From an uncultured Oxalobacteraceae bacterium (GTDB lineage: Bacteria > Pseudomonadota > Gammaproteobacteria > Burkholderiales > Burkholderiaceae), in the NCBI GenBank assembly GCA_946480015.1, contig CAMLIL010000105.1, positions 1-17,744 of the forward strand: a DNA stretch of 17,744 nucleotides. Direction: 5' to 3'. Shown piece by piece: positions 1 to 7,449 of the stretch; positions within the stretch are counted from its first letter, which is position 1; every line of letters starts with the position of its first letter. Both the position numbers and the translations under genes were made by a program. The notes under the pieces were generated by a model, which saw only the letters and a program-made list of their open reading frames with translations, did not search any database and was not told the DNA's origin.

Positions 1-906
1 GCGCTGGGCTTCGTGCAGGTCGGTGTCGGGCAGCAGCAGCAGGAATTCCTCGCCGCCCCAGCGCGCCAGCACGTCGGCCGAGCGCAGTTCGGCGCGCGCC
101 GCCGCCGCGAACGTGCGCAGCACCGCATCGCCGCCGTCGTGGCCATAGCGGTCGTTGATGCGCTTGAAGTGGTCGATGTCGATCAGGGCGATGCAGATAT
201 GCTCGCCCGGGCGCGGCTGGCGGCGCTCTTCGCTTTGCAGCACTTCGTTCATGTGGCGGCGGTTGGCCAGCGAGGTCAGTTCGTCGATGGTGGCCAGGGT
301 GCGGATGGTGCCGACCGCCGTCATCAGGTCTTCCTTTTGCTGCTTCAAACGGGCGCGCAGCTTGGCCATTTCGCCGGTCAGCACGGTAACGGCGATCAGC
401 GCGGCCGACGACAGGCAGAAGTGCGACAGCTCGATATTGGGCGGGTAGGCGAGCGGATCGATCCGCACCATCAGGAGCATGGCGGCGCCGAGCAGCGCGA
501 TGGTGTAGGCGCACAGGCCGAGGATGGCGCGCGGGCGCAGCGAGAAGATGCAGAACACGATCACCACCTGCAAAATCACCAGCGAGGCGCCGCGGATCGG
601 GCCGGAGAGGGCATAGGCGCACACCGCGCAGGTCATGGCGAACATGCCTTGCGCCAGCGCCAGTGCCCACGCGGCGATGCCCAGCTGCTGCGAAAAGCGC
701 ACCAGCGCAAAGAACACGGCCACACCGCCGCAGGCGAACCAGGCCGTCAGGTGGCCCCAGGGCGCCAGCGGTGCCTCGCTGTCGATCTGGCGCAGGAGGA
801 TCAGAATGCTGACCGCGTAGAACAGGCCGGTGGCGGCCCAGTAGCGCAGCATGCGGCGCAGTTTGAGGTCGGTCCCGAGAATGATGTCGATCAGTTTAGG
901 CTGCAT
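1..906 (-). CDS. Membrane GGDEF diguanylate cyclase (C-terminus outside window)
   Basis: Predicted inner-membrane diguanylate cyclase making cyclic-di-GMP from two GTP. The frame stays open from the ATG at 906 to the window edge (302 residues seen), so the C-terminal end of the GGDEF domain is missing. The N-terminal half has about six hydrophobic segments (roughly residues 22-38, 52-69, 78-98, 105-123, 127-147 and 163-178), followed by a short charged linker and a GGDEF domain from about residue 203 (DELTSLANRR). The active-site motif is GGEEF at 284-288. An RxxD allosteric inhibition site (RSAD, 275-278) sits five residues before it, so it should be active and product-inhibited. The ATG lies inside the 3' end of the upstream GGDEF-EAL gene (11-bp overlap), with an AGGA about 10 nt before it, which implies translational coupling. 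I do not recognise the membrane domain as a named sensor family. Confidence 0.9.
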   Translation of the reverse strand, partial: MQPKLIDIILGTDLKLRRMLRYWAATGLFYAVSILILLRQIDSEAPLAPWGHLTAWFACGGVAVFFALVRFSQQLGIAAWALALAQGMFAMTCAVCAYALSGPIRGASLVILQVVIVFCIFSLRPRAILGLCAYTIALLGAAMLLMVRIDPLAYPPNIELSHFCLSSAALIAVTVLTGEMAKLRARLKQQKEDLMTAVGTIRTLATIDELTSLANRRHMNEVLQSEERRQPRPGEHICIALIDIDHFKRINDRYGHDGGDAVLRTFAAAARAELRSADVLARWGGEEFLLLLPDTDLHEAQR

Positions 907-3613
907 TGGCGTGCTGTCCTGGATGGCCGATCCGGCCGGCCACGGCGGCGCCGGCGTTGCTGCACTCGGCCAGCAGACTGGCCTGCTCGCGCAGCATCGC
1001 TTCGATCCGTTCGGCCGTCACCGGGCGGCTGAACAGATATCCCTGCATTTCGTCGCAGTCGTTATCGCGCAGGAAGCTGCACTGCTGCTCGGTCTCGACG
1101 CCTTCGGCAATGACCCGCAGATTGAGCTTGTGGCCGAGCGAGATCACGGCCATCGCGATGGCCTGGTCGTCCGGGTTGTCGGCCAGTTCGCTGACGAAGG
1201 ATTTGTCGATCTTCAGGCTGCTGATCGGGAAGGACTTCAGCGCCGACAGGCTGGAGTAGCCGGTGCCGAAGTCGTCGATCGACAGCGACACGCCCATCGC
1301 TTCAAGCTCGCGCATCTTGCCGACCGATTGGGCCAGGTCGCGCATGATCAGGCCTTCCGTCACTTCCACTTCGAGCGCGCGCGGCGACAGGCCGCTGTCG
1401 TGCAGCGCCTGGGCGACCCGCTCGACCAGCCGCTTTTCTTCGAACTGGCGCGGCGAGACGTTGACCGATACCGTGATCGGCGCCAGGCCGGCGTCCTGCC
1501 ACGCCTTGTTCTGGCGGCAGGCGGTCTGCAGCACCCAGTCGCCGATCTGCACAATCAGGCCGCTTTCCTCGGCCAGGCTGATGAAGCGCAGCGGCGAGAT
1601 CATGCCCTGTTCCGGATGCTGCCAGCGGATCAGCGCCTCGACCCCGAAGATCAAGCCGCTGCGCAGGTCGACCTTGGGCTGGTACAGCAGGTGGAACTGG
1701 CCTTCGTCGAGGGCGTTGCGCAAGCCTTCGAGCAGGACCAGCTTTTCTTCCACGCTGGCGTTCATCTCGCGCGTGTAGAACTGGAAGTTGTTGCTGCCCT
1801 GGTCCTTGGCGCGGTACATGGCCGCGTCGGCGTTCATCATCAGGGTGGTCGGGTCGGTGCCGTCGCGTGGATACATCACCACGCCCATCGAGCAGCTGAC
1901 CTGGACTTCCTGGCCTTCGACGTGCACCGGCTCGTTGACCGACTGGCGGATCTGCTCCAGCACCGGCGTGACGCCGACCGCGTCGTCGCTCTGGTCGGCC
2001 AGGATGATGACGAATTCGTCGCCGCCGAATCGGCCCAGGGTATCCTCGGCGCGCAGGCAGCGCGCCATGCGTGCGCCGACCACCTTGAGCAGTTCGTCGC
2101 CGGCATTATGGCCCAGGGCATCGTTGACCAGCTTGAAGCCGTCCAGGTCGATGAAGGCCACGGCCACGCTGCGTCCGCGCCGCGCGGCATGGTGGATGGC
2201 CTGGTCGAGGCGGTCGCGGATCATGCTGCGGTTGGGCAGGCTGGTCAGCTCGTCGTGATGGGCCATGTGGCGGATGCGTTCTTCGGTGACCTTGCGCTCG
2301 GTGATGTCGCGCACGATCGCCACCACGCCGCCTTCGACCGCCACCACCTGGCGGTGCAGCCACTGTTCGCGGTGCGGCGGCCCCGAGCTTTGCCATTCGG
2401 CTTCGTGCACGCCGCCCACCAGGGTGACCTTGACGAGGTCGTCGAAGATGCCGGTGTCGCGGTAGGAGGGCAGCACCTCCGACAGCGGCGTGCCGTGCAG
2501 CTCGTGCTTGGCTTTGCGGGTCAGCTTCTCGGCGCGGGTATTGGTGCCTTCGATGATGAACTCGGTGATGGTGCCTTTGCCGTCGCGGACGCTGCGCAGC
2601 ACGAAGAAGGCGTCCAGGCTGGCTTCGGAGGCGGCGGCGTAGGTTTCCTGGGCGCGCCGCACGCGCCGGTGCGTGCGGGTGATCTGCCACGACCACACGC
2701 ACACCAGCGCCACGATGATGACCAGCAGGGCGCTGCCGCTGCCGGCCACCCACAGATAAGTGCGGCGGTGCGATTCGTACCCAGCCATCTGTTCGCGCTC
2801 GCTCAGCCCGACCACGGCGGTCAGCGGAAAGCCATGCAGGCGGCGCACGCTGGTGTAGCGGCGCACTCCGTCCCAGCTGCTGACCATCGGCTGGCCCAGT
2901 CCCTGTCCCGGTTCGAGCGGCGGCGCGGCCTGGCCCCAGGTGACCTTGTCGCCGACCCGCAGCGTGCGGAACACGTTGTCGCTTCCATACAGGCCGATGG
3001 CGCCTTGTTCGCCCTGGCGCGAGCGCTCGTAGCCGCTGGTGAAGTAGGCCGGGTCGACTTCGACGATGACGACGCCGTCGAAGCGCCCGCTGGCGTGGTT
3101 CAGACGGCGCGAAAAATGCAGGTGCCAGCCGGTGTTGGCGGCGTTGCGCTGGACCTGGCTGACATAGGGCGCATCGCTGGTGGCGTCCTGGTGATAGCGG
3201 AAGTAGGCTTCGCCCGATACGTCGATGGGGCGGGCGGGCGGGTTGGTGGCGGCCACCTTGCCGTCGCGGCCGACCACGCTGACGGTGAACACCACGCCGG
3301 ACGGCAGCAGGCCTTGCCGCTTCAGCGCCGGCATGGCGCCGGCCGCGCCTTTGAGTTCGACCGCATATTTGAGCACCTTGAGCGTCTGGTCGATGGCGGC
3401 GAGATTGCGCTGGACCTGGGCCTCATAGGTATCGATCAGTTCGCGCGTGGATTCGGCGGCGGCCACCTGGGAGGCGTGCCGCTCAAGTTCGATGAAGTGG
3501 GCGGTGGTGTAGCCGATCACGCATAGCAGAACGAGCGCGAACAGCGGCAGCGAGATGTGGGTTTCCAGGCCACGCCCGAGCAGGCGCGTCCATTTGCCAT
3601 GGCGCGGCGCCAT
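896..3613 (-). CDS. Membrane PDC/Cache-like sensor with PAS-like, GGDEF and EAL domains
   Basis: Predicted bifunctional cyclic-di-GMP enzyme of 905 residues. A first membrane helix (about 20-42) and a second (about 287-310) bracket a periplasmic region of some 240 residues that looks like a PDC/Cache sensor. A PAS-like segment (about 320-440, ending DITERK) follows, then GGDEF (about 448-613) and EAL (about 625-880). The cyclase motif GGDEF is intact at 530-534, with an RxxD inhibition site at 521-524. The phosphodiesterase motifs are also intact: EAL at 659-661, DDFGTGYSS at 780-788 and EGVE at 837-840. Neither half is visibly degenerate, so both activities are possible; which one dominates cannot be read from sequence. 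Its ATG shares one base with the stop of the PstS-like gene (TGATG), and no strong Shine-Dalgarno is seen, which favours coupled translation. The ligand of the periplasmic domain is unknown. Confidence 0.93.
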   Translation of the reverse strand: MAPRHGKWTRLLGRGLETHISLPLFALVLLCVIGYTTAHFIELERHASQVAAAESTRELIDTYEAQVQRNLAAIDQTLKVLKYAVELKGAAGAMPALKRQGLLPSGVVFTVSVVGRDGKVAATNPPARPIDVSGEAYFRYHQDATSDAPYVSQVQRNAANTGWHLHFSRRLNHASGRFDGVVIVEVDPAYFTSGYERSRQGEQGAIGLYGSDNVFRTLRVGDKVTWGQAAPPLEPGQGLGQPMVSSWDGVRRYTSVRRLHGFPLTAVVGLSEREQMAGYESHRRTYLWVAGSGSALLVIIVALVCVWSWQITRTHRRVRRAQETYAAASEASLDAFFVLRSVRDGKGTITEFIIEGTNTRAEKLTRKAKHELHGTPLSEVLPSYRDTGIFDDLVKVTLVGGVHEAEWQSSGPPHREQWLHRQVVAVEGGVVAIVRDITERKVTEERIRHMAHHDELTSLPNRSMIRDRLDQAIHHAARRGRSVAVAFIDLDGFKLVNDALGHNAGDELLKVVGARMARCLRAEDTLGRFGGDEFVIILADQSDDAVGVTPVLEQIRQSVNEPVHVEGQEVQVSCSMGVVMYPRDGTDPTTLMMNADAAMYRAKDQGSNNFQFYTREMNASVEEKLVLLEGLRNALDEGQFHLLYQPKVDLRSGLIFGVEALIRWQHPEQGMISPLRFISLAEESGLIVQIGDWVLQTACRQNKAWQDAGLAPITVSVNVSPRQFEEKRLVERVAQALHDSGLSPRALEVEVTEGLIMRDLAQSVGKMRELEAMGVSLSIDDFGTGYSSLSALKSFPISSLKIDKSFVSELADNPDDQAIAMAVISLGHKLNLRVIAEGVETEQQCSFLRDNDCDEMQGYLFSRPVTAERIEAMLREQASLLAECSNAGAAVAGRIGHPGQHANAA

Positions 3614-4044
3614 CAGGGCACCACCAGCACCGGCTTGACGCTCGCATCGAGCGCCGCCTTGTCGATATAGCCGATCAGGCTGGGATCGGCGGCCACCATG
3701 CGCCGCACGGCGGCGCTGTTGGCCACTTCCTGGGGCGGCTGGCCGCGGCCGGTGAAGATCATCTTGCTCCAGTATGCCTTCAGTAGCGGCGCGCTCTTGC
3801 CGGTGACCTTGGCATAGAACTCGTCGCGCGCGGGCGCGCCGATGCGCTGGTCGAGCGCGACCGCTTCCTGGCCGCCCGGAAAGCTGGCGATCTGGCCGAG
3901 GAAGATGTCGGCCACCTGGTCCGCGCGCAGGCTGCCGACCGGGCTTTTGGCCGAGACGATCACCACCAGTTCGGCGGCGCCGGCCCGCAGGCAGGCCGCG
4001 CTCATGACGGCGCAGAACAGGACGTAAAGGACGCGTCGTTTCAT
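3613..4044 (-). CDS. Small periplasmic PstS-like (type 2 PBP-like) protein
   Basis: A 143-residue exported protein. A signal peptide (MKRRVLYVLFCAVMSAACLRAGAA) is followed by a compact domain (about 25-143) resembling the short phosphate-ABC substrate-binding-like proteins: beta strand LVVIV, SAKSPVGSL, then ADQVADIFLGQIASFPGG, and the late GYIDKAAL segment. It is about half the length of a true PstS, and no ABC permease or ATPase gene is nearby, so transport is unlikely. The ATG at 4044 was chosen because it starts a clean signal peptide and follows an AAGGG sequence overlapping the porin stop codon. It begins 8 bp after the porin gene and shares one base with the GGDEF-EAL start. I infer a sensory role, possibly presenting a ligand to the Cache-like domain of the downstream protein. 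The anion specificity is not known. Confidence 0.85.
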   Translation of the reverse strand: MKRRVLYVLFCAVMSAACLRAGAAELVVIVSAKSPVGSLRADQVADIFLGQIASFPGGQEAVALDQRIGAPARDEFYAKVTGKSAPLLKAYWSKMIFTGRGQPPQEVANSAAVRRMVAADPSLIGYIDKAALDASVKPVLVVP

Positions 4045-4052
4045 GGCCGCCC

Positions 4053-5318
4053 TTAGAACACGAAGTCCACCACGGCGCTGACGACGTGGATGCTGTGGCC
4101 GGACCGGAAAGCGCTCTGCTGGTTGATGAGCGAGCCGCGCGAACCGGCGCTGGGGCGCACGCGCTCCCATTGCAGCTTCAGCGCGGCATTGTCCATGCCG
4201 TCCCAGCGCAGGCCGGCGGCGATGGTCGACTGCACCGGGATCGTTGACAAATACTGGTTCAAGCCCATGTTCAGCGCGGCCACGGTGGGAGCGAGCGGCG
4301 CCGGCACGGCCTCCGGCGCCAGTCCGGCAACCGTGGTCGGCACGCCGGCACGAATGCGCGCATACGACAGGTAGGGTGTAAAGTCGCCGGCGCGGTAGCC
4401 CGCGCTGGCATAGGCCGAGACGGTCTTGCCCAGCAGCGAATGGCCGTTCATGCGGCCAGCTTCGCTCATCACGTACCAGCTGCCAGGGTCGTAGCTGGCA
4501 CCGATGCTGATTGCGCCGATCGGCTTGTCGGCGGTGTCGTACTGCCCGGCCACGGCCGCTCCGGCGGGGCCGAACTGCCGGTACGCGGCGAACAGGTCCG
4601 CGCCGAGATTGATGTGCAGGCGTGCGGTCAGGGCGCTCAGGCGTATGGTCGCTGCGCCGTGCTCGGCGCTGTATGACAGGCCTTTGATGCCGTTGACCGT
4701 CATATGAATGCCATCGAGCAGGCTGGCGTTGTGGTGGCCGTAGAACAGCTGGGTATGGTGCTTGAGTTGGCCGGTCTGCCAGCGGTAATTGAGGTCGATC
4801 CCGTCGCTGCTGGTCACCGGCACCTGGTTGTAAATCTCGACCGGCATGCGCACGGCGGTGTTGGCATAGCCGACCTTGCGATAGTCGGCCGCCAGGAACA
4901 TCGGCACGGCGATCCGGCCAACCCGCACGGACAGGTCGGGCGTCACCTGGTAATTGATGTTGGCCCATTCGACGTGGGGACGAAAGCTGTCGTCCATGCG
5001 CTGTTCGACGACCATCTGCAGCACCGCCGACCATTGCCGGTCCAGCGTGACGGTCGCCTGCGCGCCAAGGCGCGAATCGACCTTGGCGCTGGTGCGGCTG
5101 GTATAGCCGGCCCCGTTCGGTTTCAGAATCGAGGAGGTGAAATCGGCCCGGCTGGTGTCGGCGTGAACCAGGCCGATGCTGCCGTAGCCGCCGAACGACC
5201 AGGATGGCCCAGCCCGGCCGTCGTCAGCCTGGACGGCGCTGCCGGCAAGCAGCGCGCACGCCAGTGCCGTTGCCTGGGGCAGGCGGCGCAGCGGGACGGT
5301 GAGTCTTGGTAATGCCAT
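4053..5318 (-). CDS. Outer-membrane porin-like beta-barrel protein
   Basis: A 421-residue predicted outer-membrane barrel. The frame extends upstream to 5594, but the start at 5318 is preferred because MALPRLTVPLRRLPQATALACALLAGSAVQA is a normal signal peptide (cleavage before DDGRAG), whereas the upstream extension has no coding character. Many alternating hydrophobic/polar strands follow (for example SWSFGGYGSIGLV, AQATVTLDRQWSAVLQMVVEQRM, LSVRVGRIAVPMFL). The protein ends in aromatic VVDFVF, and a terminal Phe is the usual recognition signal for the BAM complex. It is the first gene of the four-gene unit, with the PstS-like gene 8 bp downstream. A GGA about 11 nt before the ATG is a weak ribosome site. 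The cargo is unknown. It resembles porins found beside sensory proteins rather than a classic trimeric general porin. Confidence 0.82.
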   Translation of the reverse strand: MALPRLTVPLRRLPQATALACALLAGSAVQADDGRAGPSWSFGGYGSIGLVHADTSRADFTSSILKPNGAGYTSRTSAKVDSRLGAQATVTLDRQWSAVLQMVVEQRMDDSFRPHVEWANINYQVTPDLSVRVGRIAVPMFLAADYRKVGYANTAVRMPVEIYNQVPVTSSDGIDLNYRWQTGQLKHHTQLFYGHHNASLLDGIHMTVNGIKGLSYSAEHGAATIRLSALTARLHINLGADLFAAYRQFGPAGAAVAGQYDTADKPIGAISIGASYDPGSWYVMSEAGRMNGHSLLGKTVSAYASAGYRAGDFTPYLSYARIRAGVPTTVAGLAPEAVPAPLAPTVAALNMGLNQYLSTIPVQSTIAAGLRWDGMDNAALKLQWERVRPSAGSRGSLINQQSAFRSGHSIHVVSAVVDFVF

Positions 5319-5678
5319 CTGTAATCGATCCGATGTGAACTGTGTGCGGCGCGCTTGGTCGCGCTCGTCCAGCAAACTGCCGGCGCGATAGTCGTGGTGA
5401 CAAAACAACGGCTTCGCCGGGGTGTTCGCTTGGCTCGACTGTATAGAGCCGATGCTTCCTTGTCGATAAATTCCCCTATGGGAATATTCAATAATGCAAT
5501 ATTTGGTGTGAATTTGCAACATTACGAGATATTTGCTGCAATATTCTGCCCTCTTGCACGTCAGCTCATACCGATCTGGAGATCGTTCGCGCACTTTTTT
5601 TCATTGGCGGGCGGGGCAGCTCAGGAATAAGCTGGGTCTCATCATCACGGAAAATAATAACCACTATAGGAGAGATTT
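5319..5678. promoter_or_regulatory. AT-rich divergent control region between porin operon and arabinanase
   Basis: A 360-bp gap serves two divergent genes. The part from about 5460 to 5550 is strikingly AT-rich compared with both sides. It holds a perfect inverted repeat TTCCC-CTAT-GGGAA (5471-5484) and three AATATT words (5483-5488, 5498-5503, 5540-5545). Two of these are in the longer word GCAATATT (5496-5503 and 5538-5545), 42 bp apart, or about four helical turns. Weak promoter-like pairs are present: on plus TTGCAA (5514-5519), 17 bp, TGCAAT (5537-5542); on minus TTGCAA, 17 bp, CATTAT. These are below consensus, so a regulator-dependent promoter is plausible. I cannot name the regulator. 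Confidence 0.45.
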
Positions 5679-7055
5679 ATGATTAAGAAAACGTTTGCAA
5701 TTTGCTGCATGGCGCTGTTCGCTTCCTCGGCTTCGGCGATTGAATTAGCTGGCGTCAAGAACGCCCACGATCCAGGCACCATCACCAAAGACGGCGATAC
5801 CTATTTCAACTTCACCACCGGCGACAACATATGGTATTCGCAGTCGAAGGACTTGATTACCTGGAGTGTCGGCACGCAATCGAATGTGTTCACCACCGTG
5901 CCGTCGTGGATCACCACCAAGATTCCGAATTTCTCCGGTTCGTTCTGGGCGCCGGACGTGATTCACATGAACGGTTATTACTACCTGTACTACTCGGTGT
6001 CGAGCTGGGGCACCAGCACCTCGGCCATCGGGGTGGCGCGTACGGCGTCGCTGCGTAATCCGAGCTGGACCGATCTGGGCATGGTGGTCGAGTCCTTCGG
6101 TGGCAGCGCCGAGCTCAATGCGATCGATCCTGCCTTGTTCCGCGACCAGAACGGCAAGGTGTATATGTCGTACGGCTCGTTCTTCGGGGGTATCGGCGTG
6201 GCCGAAATCAACCAGTCGACCGGCAAACTGGCCACCAGCGTGACCAAGATCCTCGGCGGTAACGGGGTGGCGATGGAAGCGCCGTACATCACCCGCGACG
6301 GCGATTATTACTACCTGTTCGTTAATCGCGGCGCCTGCTGCCAGGGCGTCAACAGCACCTATTACGTTGAAGTGCAGCGCGCTACCAGCGTTACCGGCCC
6401 GTATTCGGGCACCCGTACCATCCTGCCTAACGTGGACGGCAAGTACAAGGGACCGGGCCATGTGGGCGTGCTCAAGCAGGATGGCTGCAACTTTGTCTCG
6501 ACCCACTATTACGATCTGACCGACAGCGGCAATGCCAAGCTGGACATCGCGCGCATGACTTACAGCTCCGGCTGGCCAGTCATCACCCGTAACTTCTCCA
6601 ACTTCAACGGTTGCGGCGGCATCAGCGACGGCACCTATGCCTTCAAGTCGCGCCTGTCGGGCAAGGCCATGACGGTGGCAGGCGGTTCGACTGCCAACGG
6701 CGCGCTGGTACAGCAACTGACCGATACTGGCACCAAGCAGCAGTCGTGGTACGTGATCGGCCATGGCGGCGGCACGAACAACTACAGCATCATCAACGTC
6801 AATAGCCTCAAGAGCCTGGACGACTACAACAATTCGACCACGGCCGGCACCAATATGGCGCAGTGGGACTACTGGGCTGGCAACGGACAGAAATTCCGCT
6901 TCGCCAGCCCGTCCAGCGGTTACTACACGGTGGCCAATCAGTTGAGCGGCATGGTGCTCGACGTGGCGGCAAAGAGTACTGCGGACAACGCGCAGATTAT
7001 CCAGTATCCGGTCAGTAACGCCACCAATCAGCAATGGTCGCTGCTGCGGCGCTAA
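5679..7055 (+). CDS. Secreted GH43 endo-alpha-1,5-L-arabinanase with C-terminal ricin-type lectin domain
   Basis: A 458-residue secreted hydrolase predicted to cut alpha-1,5-arabinan (pectin side chains). A signal peptide (MIKKTFAICCMALFASSASA) precedes a five-bladed GH43 propeller (about 23-315). The expected catalytic residues are visible: base D31 in NAHDPG, pKa-modulating D150 in NAIDPALF, and acid E200 in MEAPYI. FWAPDV (89-94) and GPGHVG (258-263) are typical of arabinanases. Residues about 319-458 form a ricin-B/CBM13-like beta-trefoil with QxW-type repeats (near 355, 404 and 451-453), likely for binding polysaccharide. The start is fixed by AGGAGAG at 5668-5674, four bases before the ATG. 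It is a single-gene unit closed by the terminator at 7121-7155. No arabinose transport or catabolic gene is near. Codon use looks more relaxed than in neighbours, which could indicate transfer. Confidence 0.93.
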   Translation: MIKKTFAICCMALFASSASAIELAGVKNAHDPGTITKDGDTYFNFTTGDNIWYSQSKDLITWSVGTQSNVFTTVPSWITTKIPNFSGSFWAPDVIHMNGYYYLYYSVSSWGTSTSAIGVARTASLRNPSWTDLGMVVESFGGSAELNAIDPALFRDQNGKVYMSYGSFFGGIGVAEINQSTGKLATSVTKILGGNGVAMEAPYITRDGDYYYLFVNRGACCQGVNSTYYVEVQRATSVTGPYSGTRTILPNVDGKYKGPGHVGVLKQDGCNFVSTHYYDLTDSGNAKLDIARMTYSSGWPVITRNFSNFNGCGGISDGTYAFKSRLSGKAMTVAGGSTANGALVQQLTDTGTKQQSWYVIGHGGGTNNYSIINVNSLKSLDDYNNSTTAGTNMAQWDYWAGNGQKFRFASPSSGYYTVANQLSGMVLDVAAKSTADNAQIIQYPVSNATNQQWSLLRR

Positions 7056-7060
7056 GGTAT

Positions 7061-7076
7061 GCGGGCTCCGGCCCGC
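7061..7076 (+). terminator. Hairpin just after the arabinanase stop
   Basis: A perfect 6-bp stem GCGGGC-TCCG-GCCCGC starts 5 bp after the stop codon. Only a broken T-rich run (TGTTGTAAGTTGTTTT) follows, so it may pause polymerase or protect the 3' end rather than terminate by itself. The stronger terminator lies 45 bp on. Confidence 0.4.
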
Positions 7077-7120
7077 TGTTGTAAGTTGTTTTACTCTGTT
7101 TCGACCTCGTTGTACTTTGT

Positions 7121-7155
7121 GCGCTGCCTGGCTTGCCGGGTGGCGCGTTTTTTTT
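7121..7155 (+). terminator. Strong intrinsic terminator of the arabinanase gene
   Basis: The arm GCGCTGCCTGG (7121-7131), loop CTTG (7132-7135) and arm CCGGGTGGCGC (7136-7146) pair along all 11 positions if G-U wobbles are allowed. One G and then eight consecutive T follow (7148-7155). This is a textbook rho-independent terminator on the plus strand. The opposite strand has no T-run, so it is directional. Confidence 0.88.
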
Positions 7156-7169
7156 ACGTGCTGTCCCTG

Positions 7170-7439
7170 TTACTGGACAACGCACGATGCCGCTTCCAAG
7201 TGGCAGCATCCATTCGCCGCCATTGTTTGTCTTCGCACAGGCGCGGAAAGCTTCAGTTCCTGCGGTCGTCGGAACTGTATTCGCGCAGAACGAAACGACG
7301 AGTTGGGATGATTACTTTCATAAATTATTGTATTCCTTACTAAGAGAAGCCTTTCCGCACTGGCCGCCTCGCAGGAATCGGGTTCATGGCGATGCTCGTG
7401 ATCGGCGCACGGCCCTTTCGGCTTATCGATGTCGCTCAT
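7170..7439 (-). CDS. Hypothetical small protein, possibly a decayed gene
   Basis: An 89-residue frame that I do not recognise. The start at 7439 is well supported: GGAGG (7445-7449) lies five bases upstream of the ATG, one of the best ribosome sites in the window. A further in-frame ATG at 7457 lies upstream of that site and is unlikely to be used. The first 32 or so residues (MSDIDKPKGPCADHEHRHEP onward) are hydrophilic, His- and Cys-containing, and use codons like the rest of the window. From about residue 33 the codons become rare or AT-rich (AGG, TTA, ATA, AGA) and the peptide loses any protein-like pattern. This suggests that the 3' part is a chance extension or that the original gene was broken. 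No signal peptide, membrane segment or known domain is visible. Confidence 0.4.
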   Translation of the reverse strand: MSDIDKPKGPCADHEHRHEPDSCEAASAERLLLVRNTIIYESNHPNSSFRSARIQFRRPQELKLSAPVRRQTMAANGCCHLEAASCVVQ

Positions 7440-7449
7440 TGTGTCCTCC

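Noticed and set aside
13..1032. Plus-strand open frame of 339 codons at the window start
   Set aside because: Gln/Arg/His-rich shadow of the minus-strand GGDEF gene, which carries GGEEF and an RxxD site.
851..3526. Plus-strand open frame of 891 codons opposite the GGDEF-EAL gene
   Set aside because: The minus strand encodes complete, ordered GGDEF and EAL motifs. The plus frame is rich in His, Ala, Val and Asp without any domain, as expected for the antisense of high-GC coding DNA.
3613..4044. True phosphate ABC transporter binding protein (pstS)
   Set aside because: Only 143 residues, about half of PstS, and no pstC, pstA, pstB or phoU nearby.
4053..5594. Longer porin start adding 92 residues
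   Set aside because: The extension contains the AT-rich control region and would bury the signal peptide; the ATG at 5318 gives a normal exported protein.
5745..7034. Minus-strand open frame of 429 codons opposite the arabinanase
   Set aside because: It is the antisense shadow of a gene with clear catalytic residues; the product has no recognisable fold or signal.
7061..7076. Main terminator of the arabinanase gene at the first hairpin
   Set aside because: No proper T-run follows; the hairpin with eight T at 7121-7155 is a much better terminator.
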